This document shows, in pieces, positions 15,409-24,032 of a stretch of DNA of 64,000 nt. Where the stretch lies: the NCBI GenBank assembly GCA_049841155.1, contig JASGHI010000003.1:1364001-1428000 (forward strand), read 5' to 3'. Below the pieces are notes generated by a model. The model searched no databases. It was not told the DNA's origin and saw only the letters and a program-made list of their open reading frames with translations. The stretch is from ZC4RG30 sp049841155 (lineage in GTDB: Bacteria > Pseudomonadota > Gammaproteobacteria > Steroidobacterales > Steroidobacteraceae). The first letter of the stretch is position 1. The number at the start of each line of letters is the position of its first letter. The position numbers and the translations under genes are program-made.

Positions 15409-15951
15409 GTGAAGTATAAATTTGGGTAACAGATCCCTCGGAGGCGCTCCCGCCTGCTCCAGCGCAAGCAGCCATTGCTTGCGCGGCATGCCTCCGCCGT
15501 AACCGGTGAGACTGCCATCGCTGCCGATGACACGGTGGCAGGGAATGATCACGCTGATCCTGTTCTGCCCATTGGCCGCGGCCACGGCACGAACGGCGCG
15601 GGGATGCCCGATCTGCCGCGCCTGCTGCGCATAGCTGCGGGTCTCGCCATAAGGAATTGCCAGCAATGCCTGCCAGGCAGCCACCTGGAAAGGCGTGCCG
15701 ACCATATCCAGCGGCAGATCGAAACTGCGGCACCGCCCGGCAAAGTATCCGGCCAGCTGCTCCTCCAGCTGCGCCGCCAACGCATTGGCCCCGTAATGCG
15801 CCGGCCCGCCACGCGCCGCCTCGACTTGCGCAAGCTCGCGCTCCAGGCCACGCGTACCGGCAGCGAATTCGAGCAGGCACAGGCCGCGTTCAGAGATCAG
15901 GGCAATCATCTCTCCCAGAGGAGTGGAACAGTTGTGCGAGATCAGTGACAT
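15397..15951 (-). CDS. ogt: Methylated-DNA-protein cysteine methyltransferase with altered C-terminus
   Basis: Predicted 184-aa suicidal DNA repair protein removing methyl from O6-methylguanine/O4-methylthymine. The active-site motif IIPCHRVIG (Cys138) and the downstream GYGGGMPRK segment are intact, as is the FQVAAWQALLAIPYG DNA-binding region. The last ~10 residues (after PPRDL) and the stop codon lie in the end of the neighbouring insertion element; without it the frame would end PPRDLFT and stop at 12760-12762. This substitution is beyond the catalytic core and probably tolerated. The ATG at 15951 (MSLISHNCS) is the best start; no strong ribosome site is seen. Confidence 0.9.
   Translation of the reverse strand: MSLISHNCSTPLGEMIALISERGLCLLEFAAGTRGLERELAQVEAARGGPAHYGANALAAQLEEQLAGYFAGRCRSFDLPLDMVGTPFQVAAWQALLAIPYGETRSYAQQARQIGHPRAVRAVAAANGQNRISVIIPCHRVIGSDGSLTGYGGGMPRKQWLLALEQAGAPPRDLLPKFILHLPQ
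15410..15426 (-). repeat. Right terminal inverted repeat of the insertion
   Basis: TGAAGTATAAATTTGGG on the plus strand; the complement equals the left repeat at 16 of 17 positions. It overlaps the last codons of ogt. Confidence 0.8.
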
Positions 15952-16056
15952 GGTGCGGGACAGTATGCCTCGTGCCTGGAGTTGCCGGGTCCGCAGCGGC
16001 ACGAATACTATCGGCCGATCACCGGCGCCGCGTGCGCAACAAGGAAGAACCAACCC

Positions 16057-16992
16057 ATGAAAATCAGCATCATCGGCGCTGCCGGCGTGATGGGATCCTG
16101 CGCGGCTTTCGATCTCATCGTGCACCGGCTGCCGGGCGAGCTCGTGATGATCGATTCATGGGCCAGCATGCTGAAGTCGCACTGGATGGACCTTGCCACG
16201 GTGGGCTCCGAATACGGAGTACGGGTGCGCTCGGGAACCTACGAAGACATGGCGGGTTCCGGTATTGTCATCAACATGGCCGGCGCGCCGACCGGCGCGG
16301 TTGCGGCCCGCTCGGAGATGCTGCCGGCGAACCTGCCTCTCATCGAGCAACATGCTGCGGCCGTCAACCAGCACTGTCCCGATGCCATCGTACTCACGGC
16401 AACCAACCCCGTGGACCCGCTCAACTACGCCATGTACCTCTTGAGCAGGAACCGGGACCGCCGCAGGATTCTCGGCTATTCCCTGAACGATTCCGTGCGA
16501 TTCCGGATGTGGGCCGCGCAGGCGCTGGGAGTTGAAGCCACGCGAGTGCAGGGGACGGTGATCGGCGAACACGGCCACAGCCAGGTGATGCTCTTCAGCA
16601 CGCTGCGCCTCGACGGCAAGCCGGTCGAAATCGACGCGGAGACGAAGGCGCGAATCCGGGCCCGGCCTCCGCAGATGCTCCATGAGTTCGAGTCGCTGGT
16701 GCCCAAGCGCACAGCGGGCTGGACTTCGGCCATCGGCGTCACCACCACGGTGCGCGCGATCGTCCAGGACAGCAAGGCGGTCATCCCGACCAACGTCGTG
16801 CTGGATGGCGAATACGGCGGACGCGCCATGAGCATGACCGTCCCGGCAGTCATCGGCAAAGACGGCATGGAACGCATCATCGAACTGGAACTGTCGCCCG
16901 AGGAGCAGGAGGGCGTGCTCGCCACCCGGCGCGCGCTCGATCCGCACATGCGGTTCGTCGAGACGCACCTGAAACATCCGAAGGCAGGCTAG
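16057..16992 (+). CDS. Lactate/malate dehydrogenase-like oxidoreductase
   Basis: Predicted 311-aa member of the lactate/malate dehydrogenase superfamily. Rossmann motif GAAGVMGS (7-14), an Asp at the end of beta 2 (VMIDSW) suggesting NAD, the NPVDPLNY block, the catalytic Asp/Arg pair in NDSVRFR and the His in IGEHGHS are conserved. At the substrate-specificity loop the usual Gln (LDH) or Arg (MDH) is replaced by Thr (AGAPTGAVAARSEM), while the following Arg is kept. The protein may therefore act on another 2-hydroxyacid. ATG 16057 has an AAGGAAG ribosome site 9 nt upstream; the longer frame from 15982 lacks one. Confidence 0.88.
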   Translation: MKISIIGAAGVMGSCAAFDLIVHRLPGELVMIDSWASMLKSHWMDLATVGSEYGVRVRSGTYEDMAGSGIVINMAGAPTGAVAARSEMLPANLPLIEQHAAAVNQHCPDAIVLTATNPVDPLNYAMYLLSRNRDRRRILGYSLNDSVRFRMWAAQALGVEATRVQGTVIGEHGHSQVMLFSTLRLDGKPVEIDAETKARIRARPPQMLHEFESLVPKRTAGWTSAIGVTTTVRAIVQDSKAVIPTNVVLDGEYGGRAMSMTVPAVIGKDGMERIIELELSPEEQEGVLATRRALDPHMRFVETHLKHPKAG

Positions 16993-17026
16993 CGGAACAC
17001 CGCAAGGCGACCGCCGATCGGGGTGG

Positions 17027-17356
17027 TCAGGTCTTCTGTTCCCAGGCCTTGCACCAGGCCTTCGCGAGCACGAACTGGCCCAGCACCAGCTCGCAGGCTC
17101 CTTTCTCAGAGTCCTTGTCGCCGTAGTAGAGCTGGCAATTGCTGCAGTCCTGTCCTTGCTTGTAGGTCGGGTACTGCTTTGGGTCGACCTTGGCTGCATC
17201 GGCCACGTAGCCGATGGCCTTGGCCGTGGCATCGGCCTCGTCCAGCAGCGGATACTCATCATCGGCCCAGGCGTTGCGACCTCTGAAAGCCGCGAGGGGA
17301 ACCGCAGACACTGCCGCTGCGAGGATGGCACGGCGCCGGATGATGGGTTCACTCAC
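17027..17356 (-). CDS. High-potential iron-sulfur protein (HiPIP)
   Basis: Predicted 109-aa periplasmic electron carrier holding one 4Fe-4S cluster, usually donating electrons to a photosynthetic reaction centre or terminal oxidase. The four ligand cysteines are at 71, 74, 88 and 102 (CSNC, then GACELVLG and AKAWCKAW), the normal HiPIP spacing. The N-terminus has a twin-arginine-like SEPIIRRRAILAAAVSAVP signal, as expected for a protein exported with its cluster. Its redox partners are not in this window. Confidence 0.93.
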   Translation of the reverse strand: MSEPIIRRRAILAAAVSAVPLAAFRGRNAWADDEYPLLDEADATAKAIGYVADAAKVDPKQYPTYKQGQDCSNCQLYYGDKDSEKGACELVLGQFVLAKAWCKAWEQKT

Positions 17357-17470
17357 GGAAGGTCAGTCCTCGTGGCAGCTCTGTCTGGTGCCCATGAACT
17401 GTACTCTGCGCCCGTTCGCGCGTGCAATTGCAGGCAGCACCCGCACTGGGTGACTCACCGCAAGCGCTGC

Positions 17471-18415
17471 TCAGCTGCCGGGTTCAACGGCTTCGCACGG
17501 TGCCTTGCTGCGCTGCTGGCGTGCCAGCTGGGCCTCGCGGTGGGCGATGTAGAAGGTCGAGCCGAGGATGATGCCGGCTCCCAGCAGAGTGGGTGCATCG
17601 GGCGATTCGCCGAACAGCAGCCAGCCGGCCAGGGTGACCACCGGCAACTGCATGAAACTGATCGGCGTCAGCGCGGACACATCGCCGAGCTTCAGCGCGC
17701 GCGTCCACAGCACCTGCCCCACCGTGCCCAGCAGCCCGGTCACCACCAGCCACAGCCAGACGATGCCCGCAGGCCAACGCCAGACGAACAGCGAGGGAAG
17801 CAGCGACATCGGCACCCACATCGCGTAGGTCCAGAACACGATGGTATCGGCCTTGTCGACCTGCGAAAGCTGTTTGATCTGGATGGCCACCAACGCGCTC
17901 ATCATCGCCGCCGCCACCGCCACCAGCGAGCCGAGACTGAATGTGTGCGACCACGGCCGCACGATCACCAGCACGCCGATGAAACCCAGCGCCACCGCCG
18001 TCCAGCGGCGCGCGCGCACACGCTCGCCCAGCATCAGGATGGCGGCGATGGTAATGAAGATCGGCGAGGAATAGGCCAGCGAAATCGCCTGCGCCAGCGG
18101 CAGGTGGGCGATCGCCCAGAAACCGCAGACCATGCTGGCGATGCCTATGGCGGTACGGATCACGTAGCGCGGCAACTGCTCGGTGCGCACGCTGGCAGCA
18201 AATGCGGCGACCGGCCGGGGCTGGCGCAGCACCGGCAGGATGAGCATGGGCAACAGGGTCAGGAAGCCGAAAGTATTGCGGAAGAAGGCCACCTCCCATG
18301 TCGGGATGGACTGCGAGGCAAGGCGGATGAAGACCGCCATCAGGCCGAAACCCAGCGTGCCGCCCAGCATCAGCAGTGCGGCGCGCGCCTGCCGGTTCCT
18401 GGGAGCGCTCACCAT
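17471..18415 (-). CDS. EamA/DMT-family transporter
   Basis: Predicted 314-aa inner-membrane protein of the drug/metabolite transporter family with about ten transmembrane helices. Two EamA repeats are visible: ALLMLGGTLGFGLMAVFIRL near the start and VAVAAAMMSALVAIQIKQL in the second half. Substrate unknown; family members export amino acids, nucleosides or drugs. The start overlaps the murB stop by 7 nt (18409-18415), so expression is coupled to murB. The basic tail (REAQLARQQRSK) is cytoplasmic by the positive-inside rule. Confidence 0.88.
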   Translation of the reverse strand: MVSAPRNRQARAALLMLGGTLGFGLMAVFIRLASQSIPTWEVAFFRNTFGFLTLLPMLILPVLRQPRPVAAFAASVRTEQLPRYVIRTAIGIASMVCGFWAIAHLPLAQAISLAYSSPIFITIAAILMLGERVRARRWTAVALGFIGVLVIVRPWSHTFSLGSLVAVAAAMMSALVAIQIKQLSQVDKADTIVFWTYAMWVPMSLLPSLFVWRWPAGIVWLWLVVTGLLGTVGQVLWTRALKLGDVSALTPISFMQLPVVTLAGWLLFGESPDAPTLLGAGIILGSTFYIAHREAQLARQQRSKAPCEAVEPGS

Positions 18416-19461
18416 GTCGCTCCCACGATGCGCGGTTCGGGCTCCAGGAACACACCGAAGCGCGCCTGCACCGAGGCGGCGATGCGCCGGGCCAGATCGA
18501 GCAGTTGCAGGCCCGTGGCGTGGCCATGGTTGACCAGCACCAGCGCATGGGTGGAAGCGACGCCCGCATCGCCTTCACGGTGACCCTTCCAGCCGCACTG
18601 GTCGATCAGCCAGGCAGCCGAGAGCTTGCGGCTGCCCTGGTCGGCGCCGCGGAACAGAGGCATGTCCGGATGCGCAGCGTGCAGGCCGGCTGCGGCCTGC
18701 GTGGAGACGATGGGGTTCCTGAAGAAACTTCCGGCGTTGCCCAGCAGCGCCGGATCGGGCAGTTTACGGCGGCGGATGCGGATGATGGCTTCGGCCACCT
18801 GCGCGGCATCCGGCGCCGCATCCATTCCCATCGCGCGCAGCTCATCTTCGATGCCAGCATAACCAAGGCGGGGCTGGAACGTGCGCGACAGCGCGAACTC
18901 CACTGCAGTGATGACATGGCGGTCCGGATCACGCCTGAACAGCGAATCGCGGTAGGCGAAGGCGCAGGCATCCGCATCCAGCCGCAGGAAGCGGCCAGTG
19001 GCGCGGTCGAAGACCTCCACCGCATGGACATGCTCGCGCACTTCCACGCCGTAGGCGCCGATGTTCTGGATGGGCGCGGCACCCACGGTGCCGGGAATCA
19101 GCGCCAGGTTTTCAAGACCCGTCAGACCGTGCCTCAGCGTCCACAGCACGAAGTCATGCCAGATCACGCCGGCGTCGGCGCGGACGATGGCCCGCCCTGC
19201 GTCCTCGATGATGCCGATGCCGCGGGCCTGCAGCGCCAGCACCGTGCCCGGCGCATCACCCGCGAACAGCAGATTGCTGCCGCCGCCCAGAACCAGAGTG
19301 GATGCCGGGGGCAGCAACGCGCCCCCCCACAGTTCCGGCAGCGCGGAAGTGTCCGTCACCTCCACCAGCAGCGGCGCGACGGCGCGCACGCCAAAGGTAT
19401 TGCGCGCATCCAGTCGTGCATTCTCGGTGATGCGATAGCGCCCGCCGGCCACAACGTTCAA
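18409..19461 (-). CDS. murB: UDP-N-acetylenolpyruvoylglucosamine reductase
   Basis: Predicted 350-aa flavoenzyme that reduces UDP-GlcNAc-enolpyruvate to UDP-MurNAc, the second committed step of peptidoglycan synthesis. The FAD-binding motif LGGGSNLLF, the IPGTVGAAPIQNIGAYG loop and the YRDSLFRRD motif (E. coli-type, type I MurB with the Tyr loop) are present, as is GSFFRNPIV near the C-terminal third with the catalytic Ser. Length matches the E. coli enzyme (342 aa). Starts 6 nt downstream of the ppk2 stop, so is part of a ppk2-murB-transporter operon. Confidence 0.95.
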   Translation of the reverse strand: MNVVAGGRYRITENARLDARNTFGVRAVAPLLVEVTDTSALPELWGGALLPPASTLVLGGGSNLLFAGDAPGTVLALQARGIGIIEDAGRAIVRADAGVIWHDFVLWTLRHGLTGLENLALIPGTVGAAPIQNIGAYGVEVREHVHAVEVFDRATGRFLRLDADACAFAYRDSLFRRDPDRHVITAVEFALSRTFQPRLGYAGIEDELRAMGMDAAPDAAQVAEAIIRIRRRKLPDPALLGNAGSFFRNPIVSTQAAAGLHAAHPDMPLFRGADQGSRKLSAAWLIDQCGWKGHREGDAGVASTHALVLVNHGHATGLQLLDLARRIAASVQARFGVFLEPEPRIVGATW

Positions 19462-19467
19462 CGCGAG

Positions 19468-20247
19468 TCAGTCCCCGCGGTAGGGCGGGATCGGCTTCAG
19501 CTTCCCGAACTTCTCTTTCCTGACGCCGCGCTCCAGTGGTTCGAACACCACCTCCGGCGCATCGACCTGGAATTCCGGCAGGCGATCGAGCAGGTTGCGG
19601 ATCACCGTGAGCCGGCCGCTATGCTGGTCATTGAAGTCCACCAGTGTCCACGGCGCGTGCTTGTTGTGCGTCGCTTTCAGCATGGCCTCGCGCGCCCTGG
19701 TGTATTCCCGGTATTTGGTGCGCGCAACGAGGTCGATGGGCGAGAGCTTCCAGCGCTTGAGCGGATCGGCGGCGCGCTCGCGCAGGCGTTTCTCCTGCTC
19801 GCCCTGGTCGCAGGTCAGCCAGTACTTGAACAGCAGGATGCCGTCATCGACCAGCAGCCGCTCGAATACCGGCGCCTGCTTCAGGAAGGCCTCGATCTGC
19901 CGATCGCTGGCGAAACCCATCACCTTCTCGACGCCGGCACGGTTGTACCAGCTGCGGTCGAACAGCACGATCTCGCCCCTGGTCGGCAGATGGGGGACAT
20001 AGCGCTGGAAGTACCACTGGCCGGATTCGGCATCGCTGGGCTTGCCCAGCGCAACGATCCGGCACTGGCGCGGATTCAGGTGGCTGGCGATGGCGTTGAT
20101 GACACCGCCCTTGCCGGCGGTATCGCGCCCCTCGAACAGCACGAGAATACGCGCACCGCTCGCCTCGGCCCAGCGGGCCATGGCGACGAGCTCCTCGTAC
20201 AGCGGATCGATCAGTTCCTGGTATCTCTTGCGCTTGAGTTGGACCAT
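19468..20247 (-). CDS. ppk2: Polyphosphate kinase 2
   Basis: Predicted 259-aa PPK2-family enzyme transferring phosphate between polyphosphate and nucleotides. The Walker A motif FEGRDTAGKGG (residues 38-48) and Walker B LFDRSWYNRAGVE (95-107), with the lid region KQKRLRERAADPLKRWKLSP-like block around 175-190, are intact. Length and motifs fit the one-domain (class I or III) enzymes, which mainly make ATP or GTP from ADP/GDP; the class cannot be decided by eye. First gene of a probable operon with murB. Confidence 0.93.
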   Translation of the reverse strand: MVQLKRKRYQELIDPLYEELVAMARWAEASGARILVLFEGRDTAGKGGVINAIASHLNPRQCRIVALGKPSDAESGQWYFQRYVPHLPTRGEIVLFDRSWYNRAGVEKVMGFASDRQIEAFLKQAPVFERLLVDDGILLFKYWLTCDQGEQEKRLRERAADPLKRWKLSPIDLVARTKYREYTRAREAMLKATHNKHAPWTLVDFNDQHSGRLTVIRNLLDRLPEFQVDAPEVVFEPLERGVRKEKFGKLKPIPPYRGD

Positions 20248-20373
20248 ATGCGGATGCTCCGTTCAGCTGGGTAGTGTACCGCCGGATGCCGCAGCGCACC
20301 GGTCCAGACCTGAGCCGACAGGCGCTCCCCCGCGAGTTAGACTAGGCGTGCTTCGGCACCCAAGGAGTCCCGT

Positions 20374-22197
20374 GTGCGTCCCACCGACGTGAACGACCCC
20401 GATTACTACCACAGGGTGGTCGACTGCCAATGGGCCTGCCCTGCCCATACCCCCGTGCCGGAGTACATCCGGCTGATCGCCCAGGGCCGCTTCGACGATG
20501 CCTACATGGTCAACTGGGTGAGCAATGTCTTCCCCGGAGTCCTCGGCCGTACCTGCGACCGCCCCTGCGAACCGGCCTGTCGCCGGGGCCGCGTCGAGGA
20601 GGAGAACCTTGCCAGGCCCGAGCCCGTGGCCATCTGCCGCCTCAAGCGGGTGACGGCCGACTACAAGGGCGACGAAGTGCGGGCGATGATCCCGCGCCCT
20701 GCCGCACCCAACGGCAGGAAGGTGGCCTGCGTGGGTGCGGGCCCCGCCTCGCTGACGGTCGCGCGGGATCTCGCGTTGCAGGGCTATGCGGTGACGGTGT
20801 TCGACGGCGAACAGAAGGCCGGCGGATTCATCCGCACGCAGATCCCCCGCTTCCGGCTGCCCGATTCGGTGATCGACGAGGAGATCGGGTACATCATCGG
20901 TCTGGGCGTGGATTTCCGGCCCGGAGCCCGCATCGATTCGATGAAGTCCCTGCTTGCCGGAGACTGGGATGCCATCTTCGTCGGCAGCGGCGCACCGCGC
21001 GGACGCGATCTTGCGCTCGCCGGCCGGCAAGAGGCTGCCGCCGACATCCACATCGGCATTGACTGGCTGGCGTCGGTTTCCTTCGGACATGTCACGGGCG
21101 TCAAGAAGCGCGTCATCGTGCTGGGCGGCGGCAACACGGCCATGGACTGCTGCCGCAGTGCACGGCGCCTCGGCGCCGACGATGTAAAGGTCATCGTGCG
21201 TTCGGGTTTCGAGGAGATGAAAGCCTCGCCCTGGGAGAAGGAGGATGCCCAGCACGAGGGCATTCCCATCATCAACTATCACGTGCCCAGAGCCTTCCTG
21301 CACGAGAATGGCCGGTTGACCGGCATGAGCTTCCAGATCGCGCGTGCCATGTACGACGGCCAGGGCCGGCGCAGCCTGGTACCCACCGGCGAACCCGACG
21401 CAATCTTCGATTGCGACGAAGTGCTGATCGCAGTGGGTCAGGAGAACGCCTTCCCGTGGATCGAATCCGACGCCGGCATTGTATTCGACAAGTGGGGCCT
21501 GCCTGCACTCGATGCGCGCACGCTGCAGAGCAGTCTGCCGCGTGTGTTCTTCGGCGGCGATGCCGCATTCGGCCCCAAGAACATCATCACGGCCGTGGCG
21601 CATGGCCACGAGGCGGCTGTTTCCATCGACCGGTTCCTGCATGGCGAGGATGTGACGCAGCGGCCGCCCCCGCATGTGAACCTCGTGTCCCAGAAGATGG
21701 GCATCCACGAGTGGAGCTACGACAACGCGCCCTCCAACGATGCGCGCCACAAGGTTCCCTGGGCCAAAGCCGAGGCGGCACTCGCCAGCATCAAGGTGGA
21801 GGTCGAGCTGGGCTTCGACCTCAAGCTCGCCTTCAAGGAAGCGCAGCGCTGCCTGAACTGCGACGTGCAGACCGTCTTCAATCCGAAGCTGTGCATCGAG
21901 TGTGATTCCTGCGTCGACATCTGCCCGACGGACTGCATCACCTTCACCGAGGATGGCGATGAGGAGGATCTGCGCAGCCGGCTGAATGCGCCCTCCCCGC
22001 ATCCGGACCAGGCGCTGCTCGTGGGCGGACCGCTGAAGACCACGCGCGTGATGATCAAGGACGAGGATGTCTGCCTGCATTGCGGGCTGTGCGCCGAGCG
22101 CTGCCCGACCGGCGCCTGGGACATGCAGAAGTTCCTGCTGGTCACGGCGAATGCGGGGCCCGCCTGCCGCGACCGCAAGCCCGGGGCCCCGGCATGA
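20374..22197 (+). CDS. FAD/NAD(P) oxidoreductase with ferredoxin domain, KorC-like
   Basis: Predicted 607-aa cytoplasmic flavoprotein linking the adjacent 2-oxoacid oxidoreductase to NAD(P). The N-terminal ~95 residues carry a GltD-like Cys-rich region (CQWACPAHTPVPEY and RTCDRPCEPAC). An FAD motif VACVGAGPASLTVARDLA and an NADPH motif VIVLGGGNTAMDCCRSA follow. The C-terminus holds two 4Fe-4S motifs, CIECDSCVDICPTD and CLHCGLCAERCPTG. It starts with GTG 20374 preceded by AAGGAG 6 nt upstream. Size and linkage match the third subunit of the Azoarcus 2-oxoglutarate:NADP oxidoreductase (KorABC). First gene of the operon, overlapping the alpha subunit by 4 nt. Confidence 0.88.
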   Translation: MRPTDVNDPDYYHRVVDCQWACPAHTPVPEYIRLIAQGRFDDAYMVNWVSNVFPGVLGRTCDRPCEPACRRGRVEEENLARPEPVAICRLKRVTADYKGDEVRAMIPRPAAPNGRKVACVGAGPASLTVARDLALQGYAVTVFDGEQKAGGFIRTQIPRFRLPDSVIDEEIGYIIGLGVDFRPGARIDSMKSLLAGDWDAIFVGSGAPRGRDLALAGRQEAAADIHIGIDWLASVSFGHVTGVKKRVIVLGGGNTAMDCCRSARRLGADDVKVIVRSGFEEMKASPWEKEDAQHEGIPIINYHVPRAFLHENGRLTGMSFQIARAMYDGQGRRSLVPTGEPDAIFDCDEVLIAVGQENAFPWIESDAGIVFDKWGLPALDARTLQSSLPRVFFGGDAAFGPKNIITAVAHGHEAAVSIDRFLHGEDVTQRPPPHVNLVSQKMGIHEWSYDNAPSNDARHKVPWAKAEAALASIKVEVELGFDLKLAFKEAQRCLNCDVQTVFNPKLCIECDSCVDICPTDCITFTEDGDEEDLRSRLNAPSPHPDQALLVGGPLKTTRVMIKDEDVCLHCGLCAERCPTGAWDMQKFLLVTANAGPACRDRKPGAPA

Positions 22198-24032
22198 ACC
22201 GCATCGAATCCACCAACGATTTCGTCATCAAGTTCGCCAACGTCAACGGCTCGGGCTCGGCATCGGCCAACGAGATGTTCGCCAAGGCCATCCTGCGCAT
22301 GGGCATACCGGTGAGCCCGCGCAACATCTTTCCCAGCAACATCCAGGGCCTGCCGACCTGGTACGAGGTCCGGGTAAGCGAACAGGGCTGGCTGGGGCGG
22401 CGCGGCGGCATCGACATGATGGTGGCGATGAACCCGCAGACCTGGGACACCGACCTCAAGGAAATCGAGACCGGCGGCTACCTGTTCTACGACAGCACGC
22501 GGCCGCTGCCCCCCAGCGCCTTCCGTGACGACGTCAATGTCATCGGCATGCCGGTCACCGCCATCTGCAATGCCACCTATGATGATCCCCGGCAGCGCAC
22601 GCTGTTCAAGAACATCATGGTTCTGGGAGCACTGTCTGCGCTGCTGGAGGTGGAACAGGCCGTCCTCGAGAAGCTGCTGACTGAGCAGTACCGCGGCAAG
22701 GAACGGCTGCTGGAATCCAATCTGCGTGCCCTGAAGTCCGGACACAGCTACGCAAAGGACCATCTCGGCCCGCCTCTCGGCCTGCGCCTCAAGCGCACCG
22801 ACGCCGTGGGCCGGCGCATCTTCGTCGACGGCAACACGGCCACGGGGCTGGGTTGCGTCTATGGCGGAGCCACGGTCTGCGCCTGGTACCCGATCACGCC
22901 CTCCACCAGCGTGGTGGAAGCCTTTGCGGGCTATTGCCGGAAGTTCCGCCATGACCCCGAAACCGGCGCGGCACGCTACGCCATCGTGCAGGCCGAGGAT
23001 GAGATTGCCTCGGTGGGCATGATCACCGGCGCGGGCTGGAACGGCGCGCGGGCCTTCACGGCAACCTCCGGACCCGGCGTCTCGCTGATGACCGAGTTCC
23101 TGGGGCTCGCCTATTTCGCGGAGATCCCCTTCGTCATCATCGATGTGCAGCGGGGCGGGCCCTCCACGGGCATGCCCACGCGCACCCAGCAGGCTGATCT
23201 GCTCAGCAGCGCCTATGCCAGCCACGGCGACACCAAGCACCCGATGCTGCTGCCCAAGGATCCGCACGAGTGTTTCGAATTCAGTGCTGCGGCACTGGAC
23301 CTCGCCGAACGGCTGCAGACGCCCATCTTCCTGATGACGGATCTGGATATCGGCATGAACCAGCGCCTGTGCGAGCCCTTCACCTGGGCTCCCGATCGCC
23401 GCTATGACCGAGGCAAGGTGATGAGCACCGAGGAGCTCGAAGCGGGCCGGGAATTCGCCCGCTACAAGGATGTGGATGGCGACGGCATTCCGTGGCGCAC
23501 ACTGCCAGCCACGCACCCGGCAAAGGGCGCCTATTTCACCCGCGGCACCTCGCGCAATCCGTACGCGATCTATTCCGAGGCCGGCCCGGACTATCTCTAC
23601 AATGTGCACCGCCTGCTGAAGAAGTTCGCCACCGCCGCCACGCTGGTACCGCAGCCGGAACTGCGGCCGGCCGCAAAGGGTACGCGCCTTGGCGTGCTTT
23701 ACTTCGGCAGCACTGCGCCGGCGATGGAAGAAGCGCTGGCGTCACTGGCCGGAGCCGGCATCCACCTGGATGCGATGCGGCTCAAGGCCTTCCCATTCCC
23801 TCCGAGCGTGCAGGAGTTCATCCTGGCGCACGATCAGGTCTTCGTGGTCGAGCAGAACCGCGACGCGCAGATGCGCACACTGCTGATCAACGAACTGGAC
23901 ATCAACCCCGCAAGGCTGATCAGGATCCTGCATTACGACGGCACGCCGATCACCGCCCGATACATCGCCGAGACAATCACCCGGCAGGTTCATGCGCTGG
24001 CGGTGTCTCCGCGCCGGGAGAAACTGGCATGA
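22194..24032 (+). CDS. korA: 2-oxoacid oxidoreductase, fused gamma-alpha subunit
   Basis: Predicted 612-aa subunit in which the gamma domain (residues ~1-190, starting VIKFANVNGSGSASANEMFAKAI) is fused to the alpha domain (from ~200, with YGGATVCAWYPITPSTSVVE, the TSGPGVSLMTEFLGLAYFAE block and QRGGPSTGMPTRTQQADLL). Together with the beta subunit it oxidatively decarboxylates a 2-oxoacid with CoA, most likely 2-oxoglutarate. The gene overlaps the upstream oxidoreductase by 4 nt (ATGA) and the beta subunit by 4 nt. Fused gamma-alpha architecture is common in aerobic proteobacterial members. Confidence 0.9.
   Translation: MNRIESTNDFVIKFANVNGSGSASANEMFAKAILRMGIPVSPRNIFPSNIQGLPTWYEVRVSEQGWLGRRGGIDMMVAMNPQTWDTDLKEIETGGYLFYDSTRPLPPSAFRDDVNVIGMPVTAICNATYDDPRQRTLFKNIMVLGALSALLEVEQAVLEKLLTEQYRGKERLLESNLRALKSGHSYAKDHLGPPLGLRLKRTDAVGRRIFVDGNTATGLGCVYGGATVCAWYPITPSTSVVEAFAGYCRKFRHDPETGAARYAIVQAEDEIASVGMITGAGWNGARAFTATSGPGVSLMTEFLGLAYFAEIPFVIIDVQRGGPSTGMPTRTQQADLLSSAYASHGDTKHPMLLPKDPHECFEFSAAALDLAERLQTPIFLMTDLDIGMNQRLCEPFTWAPDRRYDRGKVMSTEELEAGREFARYKDVDGDGIPWRTLPATHPAKGAYFTRGTSRNPYAIYSEAGPDYLYNVHRLLKKFATAATLVPQPELRPAAKGTRLGVLYFGSTAPAMEEALASLAGAGIHLDAMRLKAFPFPPSVQEFILAHDQVFVVEQNRDAQMRTLLINELDINPARLIRILHYDGTPITARYIAETITRQVHALAVSPRREKLA

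Larger units (their letters stand above)
12767..15437. mobile_element. Decayed IS1595-like insertion with P63C passenger gene
   Basis: About 2.65 kb inserted between the convergent pcoB and ogt genes. Ends are near-perfect inverted repeats: CCCAAATTTATGCTTCA at 12774-12790 and the complement of TGAAGTATAAATTTGGG at 15410-15426 (16 of 17 match), flanked by the 10-bp direct repeat AACAGATCCC at 12767-12776 and 15428-15437; the exact duplication boundary overlaps the ends by 2-3 nt. Removing the insert restores an ogt reading frame that ends in a plausible stop at 12760-12762. Contents: an HTH-P63C gene on the minus strand, a broken IS1595-type transposase on the plus strand and a remnant small ORF. 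The passenger part looks lower in GC than its surroundings. The element is probably no longer autonomous. Confidence 0.8.
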
